Assembly: GCA_018673925.1 (NCBI GenBank)
Contig: JABHBL010000019.1
Location: 1-45,959 of the forward strand
Direction of reading: 5' to 3'
DNA from: Fidelibacterota bacterium
Lineage (GTDB): Bacteria; Fidelibacterota; UBA8477; JABMPR01
DNA: 45,959 bases
Shown here: one piece after another, positions 40,701 to 45,959 of the stretch
Position numbering within the stretch: position 1 is the stretch's first letter
Layout of the letters: each line of letters starts with the position of its first letter
Made by a program: the position numbers and the translations under genes
The notes under the pieces: generated by a model
What the model saw: only the letters and a program-made list of their open reading frames with translations
Told to the model about the DNA's origin: nothing
Database searches by the model: none

Positions 40701-42431
40701 CCAGAGACTACCACAATTCAACATGAGCAAACACTGGATTGGGATGATGTCCTACTGTTTGACAAGCCGGTCTCCACCAAGCATCGTCAACGTATCACGT
40801 CAGCTTTTGTCAACACATCAATTCTCAATGAATCAATGTATCTATTCTTTGAAGGCAAGCAGCTATCCCTTGATAAAATCCCACCCCAGGGCATCTGGAT
40901 CAATTTGTTGGGAAGTGCACATGGGAAAACTGTCTATCGTGTGACTATCCAGAGCAGTGAGGGCAGCTTTAAATTTGTGTTCAATTTGAACGACGATCTT
41001 AGTTCAGATCAAATCAATACCGAATTATTCTGGCTCATGGCTTGCGCCCGAGATAGCCAATTCAATCAGTTGGTTGAAACACTGGGCTCTTATAAGCCTG
41101 AGCAAGATCTATGGTCGGAAGAGTTTATTTCAGGGTTGACAGTAAGGGAATATTTGAAGCAATCAGAATGGGCCGGGTCCTCGGATGAGATGCCTTCACC
41201 GGAGTATATATGGCCGCATTTCGTTTGGACCTCAGTCCTTACTTATACAAGTTTCTGGAAGAGAACTCGATTCAGGAAGATCATTTCAGTTCCAAGTCCG
41301 GGAAAAATCGTGGTTCCAATTCATGATTACCATCTTGGTGGTAGGCTGGTATCCATTTCCGGCATCACAGAGGTATCATCTGAACTCGAATTTATTGAGA
41401 ATCTTGAAAAATTATTTGTCCGAGCAACTGAAAAAGAATTTCCCAAATTCAAACTCAACGTGGGAACTGATATCGTATACCATGCCGTGCGGGAAGCCCT
41501 GGGTCAAAAACATTTCCCTGCTTTTTTTGAAGCAATACTTGCCGATAGGGCCATAACTCCCTCCCGAAGGAAAGATCTTCTCAGTTTTCTTTCAAACGTA
41601 GAGGAAGAGGGTTTCCAGACCAAAACAGTCTACTTTGCCATCCGCCGATATCACCGTTGGCTGCTGATCAATCAGGATGCGACCTTAAATGCAAAAGCTC
41701 ATTTCCTGAAGGGCCTATATAAAGATTATAATATTCAGGACAGTGAACCTGAATACCCAGATGCTCGGGTCCAACTATTTAAGGATACTGTATTTTCTAA
41801 GTCTGAATTAAAGCTGAAAGAATATTTAGCACTCTTGGGACGTAACTTACGTCACCGCTCTCTGGATGGCGGGAGCCTCCAAAGTGAAATCAGCCAGTAT
41901 ATTGGATCAAACAAGTTGGATGATTACTGCTCATTTTTTCTTAAAAGACTAGCCTTTCCTGAATTGCCCCCTAGCGAGGATATTGAGCTTATTGCTACTC
42001 GCTCCACGGCTATGGATGAGATAGAGATTATGATCTCACGGCATGATAGCAAAGGAACCACTTTTCGGATTAGACGAGCCATGCATCCCAAGGAAATCAT
42101 TCAGCTACAACAACATTTTGTAAAAGCTCGCATGGATGTCAATTTCACTCATGAACACAAATTCCTGGTGGCATTAAATAAGAAAGGCAGTGTCATTGGT
42201 GGTCTTTTCTATCTGGATCAGGGTGAAGAAGTCATATACATGGATAAGGTGGTAGTCTCAGACAACCACCGCGGTGGTGGGGTCAGCAGGGGTCTTCTGA
42301 ATGAATTCGTAAATAGGATGCGAAATGCTAAGAAAAAGATGATTACTACAGGATTTCTTCATCCTGGATATTTCTATAAATTCGGTTTTATAATTGAAAA
42401 AGACCAGGGAGGCCTGGTCAAATACTTATAA
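37794..42431 (+). CDS. Giant fusion: AMP-forming acyl-CoA synthetase, unknown middle region, GNAT acetyltransferase
   Basis: 1545 residues from GTG at 37794 (AAGGAA upstream). Residues 1-100 are of unknown type. Residues ~105-620 are a long-chain acyl-CoA synthetase: IMYTSGTTGYPKG (275-287), GYGMTEATGG (431-440), GWFSTGD (494-500) and DRKKEIYKNAKGQTIAPQ (514-531). Residues ~640-950 look helical and repeat-like. Residues ~1000-1400 are unassigned; GKTVYRVTIQSS, a downstream helix pair and VPIHDYHLGGRLV faintly recall a kinase-like fold, which I would not press. Residues ~1415-1545 are a GNAT domain with the acetyl-CoA loop in VVSDNHRGGGVSRGLL. No signal peptide. It may make an acyl-CoA and use it for protein or small-molecule acylation. 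Confidence 0.82.
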   Translation: MKYSLHDLLDNVDKDSLEHESTLIQYFNDLEIHPPDDLGMWSRDLLKYGDNILATGSRESLTFLLEQGWNPSFTTLIKASHIQDEWFKLEMEIVRKLNYTPGYLFNRKAEQLGKKTLFSFKKGRQWQQQSWSAVRQSVNHLAAALIDLMGSTSPRIAILSENRLEVAITDIACLTHGFVNVPIQPAAPPAQIEYILAHAEIEGIFISDSQHLRSIESILPNLPAIKHIITYNSVATTNPLVKSYKRLLDEGGLADALDWLEGIRLSVTLSNIASIMYTSGTTGYPKGIVFTYENIISKRFARSLALNLGTKDRFLCFLPLFHTFGRFLEMWGSIFWGAEYTFSSGKGVQSLLSDLKAIKPTVLISIPKRWQDIYDKIGTKVDLINDESSAIAPAVKEVTGGSLRWGLSAAGYLPPEVFKFFQAHDLHLHSGYGMTEATGGITMTPTDGYIENSVGIPLPGMEIKLADDGELWIRGAYVSSSYWNPVDPDDRPDGWFSTGDIFQSLDNGQIEIIDRKKEIYKNAKGQTIAPQKIENMFREFDSIHQLFIVGDHMPYNTALVRLNRKHKDLRDIWSDRQKVRDYVGNVIHSVNSFLAPFERIVDFRQVDRDFDKDLGELTEKGTFKRVSILEHFKDTVESLYERSFKSFFMEDLEIQIPNWVFLQRGWTQNDLVFKDHILKHRNKRHSLRIEPGKDEIRIGAFFYQFQGKILQFEDFIRQPAYCIGNQELEEFLDYSHLRIKPINLKPILLPGTWTDLDFSEKAKLQAEAEVEKALKHSDYSLEALKPVIKLVYSQTLNPSQSAYRLLNRIYSNSSESIRHIVRYAFLRLIRSDDLVQAQFAVEQVVALFPANDLERIVTYALGRKVLFNLDTGSSSWSNINIHKVKLSANYLKWLSNQEAQAEKSSILFENVLGILYSWSKQFPQYFATIRTAMISSSVNLPAKSKISVEILKTYAALNENFSKSMQDMDPETTTIQHEQTLDWDDVLLFDKPVSTKHRQRITSAFVNTSILNESMYLFFEGKQLSLDKIPPQGIWINLLGSAHGKTVYRVTIQSSEGSFKFVFNLNDDLSSDQINTELFWLMACARDSQFNQLVETLGSYKPEQDLWSEEFISGLTVREYLKQSEWAGSSDEMPSPEYIWPHFVWTSVLTYTSFWKRTRFRKIISVPSPGKIVVPIHDYHLGGRLVSISGITEVSSELEFIENLEKLFVRATEKEFPKFKLNVGTDIVYHAVREALGQKHFPAFFEAILADRAITPSRRKDLLSFLSNVEEEGFQTKTVYFAIRRYHRWLLINQDATLNAKAHFLKGLYKDYNIQDSEPEYPDARVQLFKDTVFSKSELKLKEYLALLGRNLRHRSLDGGSLQSEISQYIGSNKLDDYCSFFLKRLAFPELPPSEDIELIATRSTAMDEIEIMISRHDSKGTTFRIRRAMHPKEIIQLQQHFVKARMDVNFTHEHKFLVALNKKGSVIGGLFYLDQGEEVIYMDKVVVSDNHRGGGVSRGLLNEFVNRMRNAKKKMITTGFLHPGYFYKFGFIIEKDQGGLVKYL

Positions 42432-42453
42432 GACGGTGTAGTTACAAAAGAAT

Positions 42454-42906
42454 TTAATCCTCTTTTTCACCCTCAGCATTATCCGCATCGTCTTTTCTCT
42501 TATCCTCAGCTTCAAGATAATTCGTCATCACTTTTGAGATGGTTGCCTGTTGAATCGCAACCATTAGCTCATCATCACTAAATGGTTTTGTGAATATCCC
42601 ATGCGTGCTTGCTTCTCGAGCTGAATCGAGGGTTGGTGTATCAGTGTGGGCTGTTATGAAGATGACGGGGATATCGGTTTCTCGGGAAATCTCTCTTGTA
42701 GCTTCAAGACCATTCATCTTGCCTTTAAGAGTAATATCCATGAGGATGATGTCAGGGTAGTGTTCATTAGCTTCAGCGATAGCATCCCGTCCATTGTTCA
42801 CAATCCCAATAACTTGAAAACCCATTGCTTCAAGCCTCAGCTTGATTTCACTGGCGACAACGATCTCATCTTCAACAATGAGTATCCGTGTATCTATTAA
42901 CTGCAT
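42454..42906 (-). CDS. Stand-alone response-regulator receiver
   Basis: 150 residues, one CheY-like receiver and a charged 30-residue tail, no DNA-binding or enzyme output. ILIVEDEIVV supplies the acidic pair, DIILMDITLKGKMNG the phosphoacceptor Asp, and FITAHT and FTKPFSDDEL the Thr and Lys. The KGKMNGLEAT insertion after the Asp is characteristic of receivers found with sensor histidine kinases of the PAS type. No kinase gene is adjacent. It could serve in a phosphorelay or on a partner protein; the receiver-PPDK_N protein 9 kb away is only a speculative partner. Confidence 0.92.
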   Translation of the reverse strand: MQLIDTRILIVEDEIVVASEIKLRLEAMGFQVIGIVNNGRDAIAEANEHYPDIILMDITLKGKMNGLEATREISRETDIPVIFITAHTDTPTLDSAREASTHGIFTKPFSDDELMVAIQQATISKVMTNYLEAEDKRKDDADNAEGEKED

Positions 42907-43045
42907 TTACTATTTTTTTTCAAGTTTATCCCACATGAACCTTAGCACAAATTTTACTGACTATAATCGTCAAATTTATTATTGGCTCGTGATCAACCTA
43001 ATAATATTTGCCCTAATATTCTAGAGGTGATGATGTTAAAACATA

Positions 43046-43071
43046 AAAGCCCCGGTTTTACCCAGGGCTTT
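43046..43071 (-). terminator. Terminator of the citrate synthase gene
   Basis: Outer stem AAAGCCC (43046-43052) with GGGCTTT (43065-43071) and inner pairs of CGG with CC; read on the minus strand it ends in TTTTATG, 22 bases after the citrate synthase stop. Confidence 0.75.
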
Positions 43072-43092
43072 GTATCGGTCTGATCCCCGCTT

Positions 43093-44391
43093 TTATAATA
43101 TAGACTTGATGTACTCAGTAGTCAGTGATTTGGGTCGCTCGAGTGGTAAACCAATGGCCCTATCCCAAACGGTGGATGCTAACACACCCATGGCACGGGA
43201 AACACCAAACAACACCGTATAAAAATCGTATTCATGCATTCCATTATGAACCAGGAGTACTCCTGAATGTGCATCTACGTTTGGCCATGGATTTTTGGCT
43301 TTACCTTGCTCCAATAAAATGGGTGGAACAACTTCATACAGCATACTCACCACCTGGAAGAGTTCATCTTCAGGCATATGCTTGAGAGCGAATTCACGTT
43401 GCGCTGAGTAGCGTGGATCCGTTTTGCGCAGAACAGCATGACCATAACCTGGAACAACGTTACCAGAAGCAAGTGTATCCCAGACAAATTTCTTCAAATC
43501 TTCCATGGTGGGAACACCGCCACCCAACTGATCTTTTACATCCATGATCCATCGCAGCACTTCTTGATTTGCCAGGCCGTGTAGTGGACCAGCCAAACCA
43601 TTCATACCAGCTGATAATGCATAGTAGACATCCGATAAAGTAGATCCAACAAGATGTGTTGTGTGAGCTGAGACGTTGCCACCCTCATGATCAGCATGAA
43701 TGGTCAGGTATATTCTCATGAGCTCTCTAAACATCTTGGTGTCAAAACCCATCATGTGAGCAAAGTTACCACCCCAATCAAGTGATGGATCGGCAGGAAT
43801 GACTTTGCCATCTTTGTAAGAACGAAGATAAATATAGGATGCCAGGGCTGGCAGACGCGCTAATAGATTCATAGTATCTTCATAGACGGGTTTCCAATAA
43901 TCCATTTTGTTGATGCCCTTGCGATATTCAGCAGCAAAAATTGATTCAGTCTGCTGAGCAACAATACCAACTGAGAACTGGGTCATGGGATGTGTATCTT
44001 TCGGAAGCGCATCTATAGCCTTGTATACATGATCAGGAAGCTCTCCACGATCTTGCCACTCCTTGGTAATCTCAGCAATATTCTCTTCCGTTGGTAGCTC
44101 CCCGGTCATGAGAAGATAGAAGAGGCCTTCTGGCAATGGTTCTTCACCCTCAGCGGCATGAGGGAGTTTCTCCTGGAGATCTGGGATAGTGTAACCACGA
44201 AAGCGGATACCCTCATCTGGATCCAAGGCAGAGGTTTCGGTAATCATAACTTTTACTCCACGCATACCGCCGTATGCTTGAGCAACAGTTACATCACATA
44301 ATTTTTTATCCCCATGATTCTTCCTTATCTCCCCTACTTCTTCGAGAAATTTCGGGATGATCTCTTCTAACTTGCTTTTTAACAACGACAT
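43093..44391 (-). CDS. Citrate synthase, eukaryotic/type I-like
   Basis: 432 residues. The catalytic triad aligns with pig mitochondrial enzyme at nearly the same numbers: H271 in GPLHGLANQEVL, H318 in VVPGYGHAVLRKTDPR and D373 in VDAHSG; IHADHEGGN (231-239) and GIRFRGYTIPDLQ are also of the eukaryotic kind. It condenses acetyl-CoA and oxaloacetate to citrate in the cytoplasm. The type I dimer form is less common in bacteria than the NADH-regulated hexamer, but known in FCB lineages. AAGGAG precedes ATG at 44391. Monocistronic, with a terminator at 43046-43071. The 231 bp upstream hold no visible gene. Confidence 0.95.
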   Translation of the reverse strand: MSLLKSKLEEIIPKFLEEVGEIRKNHGDKKLCDVTVAQAYGGMRGVKVMITETSALDPDEGIRFRGYTIPDLQEKLPHAAEGEEPLPEGLFYLLMTGELPTEENIAEITKEWQDRGELPDHVYKAIDALPKDTHPMTQFSVGIVAQQTESIFAAEYRKGINKMDYWKPVYEDTMNLLARLPALASYIYLRSYKDGKVIPADPSLDWGGNFAHMMGFDTKMFRELMRIYLTIHADHEGGNVSAHTTHLVGSTLSDVYYALSAGMNGLAGPLHGLANQEVLRWIMDVKDQLGGGVPTMEDLKKFVWDTLASGNVVPGYGHAVLRKTDPRYSAQREFALKHMPEDELFQVVSMLYEVVPPILLEQGKAKNPWPNVDAHSGVLLVHNGMHEYDFYTVLFGVSRAMGVLASTVWDRAIGLPLERPKSLTTEYIKSIL

Positions 44392-44622
44392 ATTTCAAAA
44401 CTCCTTAATAAATTTAGATATAAGGCAAGAATGCTTAAAGTAAACTATTCTCTAAAATATTAATGCTGTTTGGCAATAATTACTCTATGCTAATACTTCT
44501 GCAAATATAGTGCCCGTAAACAGATATGGCGGAAATATTTTTTGGCTATTTGTGTAGTGGTGGAATCCTGTTTTTGGACCCCTTATTGATTTCTTTTTAA
44601 TATTCTGTTCTTAGTTTCCACA

Positions 44623-45959
44623 ATGACTGATCCTTCAATCGAGCTCCCTGCTAACCTAGAAAATCGACTCCGAAAACAACTCGGTCATGAATTCGAGCAG
44701 TTCTATTCAGCTCTGAGAAAACCACCAGCAATATCAATACGAATGAACCCCGGGAAACCAACAGATCAGTACTCCAGTGCCACTCCCATCGCCTGGACCG
44801 AGCAGGGAAAGTATTTGGAATCTAGACCAAGATTCACAGATGATCCCCTGTTCCATGCAGGCACATACTATGTTCAGGAAGCTTCATCCATGTTTCTCGA
44901 ACATGTACTAAAAGGAGTTATTGATCTCGAACAAAACCACCGTGTCCTGGATCTTAGCGCAGCACCCGGTGGAAAAACTACCCACCTTCAATCTCTCTTA
45001 ACAGATAATTCCCTCCTGGTAGCCAATGAGATCATTGCTTCCAGGAATAAAATACTTCGTCAAAATCTTGCCCGTTGGGGTGGTGATAATCATATCGTGA
45101 CTAGGAGTGATCCAAAATATTTCAAAAAACTACCCAATTTTTTTGACCTGATCCTAGTGGATGCACCTTGCTCAGGAGAAGGTCTGATTCGAAAAGACCC
45201 CAGGGCTATCGAGGAGTGGTCTGAAGACAATGTGTTGCTTTGTTCGCGACGACAACAACGCATCCTGGCTGATGTATTGCCTTCCCTGGCTACAGGAGGC
45301 ATCCTTATATACAGTACTTGTACCTACTCTGAAGCGGAGAATGAAGCCAATATGGAATGGCTGGAGCAAGAGTCTGGTTTAACGCCCCTCCCGCTAGATA
45401 TTCCTGAATCATGGGGCATTGTCCATAGTGGTCCAGACAAGGCCAGCTACAGGTTTTACCCGCACCGCATCAGGGGTGAAGGATTCTTTATCGCAGCTTT
45501 CAAAAATGTTGATTCCCCATCTGCTCCGGGGAAATCGAGGCGCAAACCAATTCGTTATCCTGAATTGGCGACACCAGAAGACCAGAAATGGTTACACTCT
45601 CCAGACCGATATACCTTCCTGACTCGGGAGGAACACCGACACGCCATACCCAAATCAATTTATGAGGGTTATCTCGCAATAAATCGGTCCCTCCGCATTA
45701 CAAGCTCAGGTCTTTATATGGGAAAGGTGTATCATGGTCAACTCAAGCCATCTCCAGAATTAGCGCTCAATCAATGGCTATCTCGAGATATCCAATACAT
45801 CGAACTTTCAGCTGATGAAGCTCTTGATTATCTGGCCCATATAAATAAGAGTCATGGAGAAGATTACCCACCAGGTTTTAATCTGATAATTCATAATGGG
45901 TACGGGTTGGGTTGGCTACATGTCCTTAAAACGGGACAAATTCGCAATAAGTACCCGGC
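44623..45959 (+). CDS. rsmF: RsmF-like rRNA (cytosine-5) methyltransferase, cut by window end
   Basis: Open from ATG at 44623 to the last base, at least 445 residues, with no stop before the edge. SAM motif DLSAAPGGKTTH (110-121; Ser replaces the frequent Cys after the Leu), motif IV DAPCSGEG with Cys183, and motif VI YSTCTYSEAENE with Cys233, the catalytic cysteine pair of the RsmB/RsmF/NSUN group. A C-terminal part from ~300 (RKPIRYPELATPEDQKWLHS ... IIHNGYGLGWLHVLKTGQ) fits the RsmF-type RNA-binding extension, and little seems to be missing. It probably makes m5C1407 in 16S rRNA; target inferred from family. The start lacks a clear ribosome-binding site. Confidence 0.9.
   Translation, partial: MTDPSIELPANLENRLRKQLGHEFEQFYSALRKPPAISIRMNPGKPTDQYSSATPIAWTEQGKYLESRPRFTDDPLFHAGTYYVQEASSMFLEHVLKGVIDLEQNHRVLDLSAAPGGKTTHLQSLLTDNSLLVANEIIASRNKILRQNLARWGGDNHIVTRSDPKYFKKLPNFFDLILVDAPCSGEGLIRKDPRAIEEWSEDNVLLCSRRQQRILADVLPSLATGGILIYSTCTYSEAENEANMEWLEQESGLTPLPLDIPESWGIVHSGPDKASYRFYPHRIRGEGFFIAAFKNVDSPSAPGKSRRKPIRYPELATPEDQKWLHSPDRYTFLTREEHRHAIPKSIYEGYLAINRSLRITSSGLYMGKVYHGQLKPSPELALNQWLSRDIQYIELSADEALDYLAHINKSHGEDYPPGFNLIIHNGYGLGWLHVLKTGQIRNKYP

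Overview
This is most likely a chromosomal window from an FCB-group bacterium, with Candidatus Marinimicrobia (Neomarinimicrobiota) or a close relative as the best guess. The signs are a secreted protein ending in an NPFNPST-type sorting tail as used with type IX secretion, TonB-dependent uptake with a carboxypeptidase-regulatory-like N-terminal domain, PPDK_N proteins fused to receiver domains, and a eukaryote-type citrate synthase. The phylum is inferred from protein style only.

Left end (1-3.8 kb), accessory DNA: the C-terminal part of an AbiEii/AbiGii-family toxin, a complete tyrosine recombinase, and a minus-strand HTH/coiled-coil protein of unknown role. The recombinase gene lies between two directly repeated 65-bp arrays of 9-bp half-sites with identical spacing (7, 5 and 17 bp). 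The region stops at a 3' half of a tRNA-Met(CAT) gene (3160-3206), which looks like the attachment scar of an island. It is followed by a tandem array of ~150-bp units, three of which carry the same 19-bp tRNA tail and a terminator.

3.8-13.5 kb, housekeeping and envelope genes: an operon of lipoprotein, ECF sigma factor and zinc-finger anti-sigma factor; a Tat-exported LD-carboxypeptidase; a cold-shock protein; a hydrolase-like lipoprotein; RNase HI; TypA/BipA overlapping a THUMP-type rRNA methyltransferase.

13.5-20.4 kb, cobalamin: a cobalamin riboswitch drives a BtuB-like TonB-dependent receptor followed by a BtuG-like beta-propeller. The latter is predicted to be exported through a type IX-like tail rather than as a lipoprotein. 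After an alanine/glycine symporter and an inositol-monophosphatase family enzyme comes a PduO-type cobalamin adenosyltransferase, so B12 capture and activation lie within 7 kb. The riboswitch terminator lies inside the first codons of the receptor gene.

20.4-30.2 kb, membrane and energy genes: an unknown polytopic protein, an HD phosphohydrolase overlapping an NhaD-type Na+/H+ antiporter, then a tight minus-strand operon of alanine dehydrogenase, acyl-CoA:carboxylate CoA-transferase, ferredoxin, a 2-oxoacid:ferredoxin oxidoreductase (alpha, fused beta-gamma) and a universal stress protein. With the symporter, glutamate dehydrogenase (36-37 kb) and citrate synthase (43-44 kb) this describes amino-acid oxidation to acyl-CoA with reduced ferredoxin.

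30.4-46 kb, unusual large proteins: a receiver-receiver-PPDK_N protein lacking the phosphohistidine domain; a 606-residue probable flavin-barrel protein with a Cys cluster; a 1545-residue acyl-CoA synthetase/unknown/GNAT fusion; a stand-alone receiver. The window ends inside an RsmF-like rRNA m5C methyltransferase. The best candidates for undescribed biology are the recombinase array, the tRNA-tail tandem array, the riboswitch-in-CDS arrangement with the propeller, and the two giant proteins.
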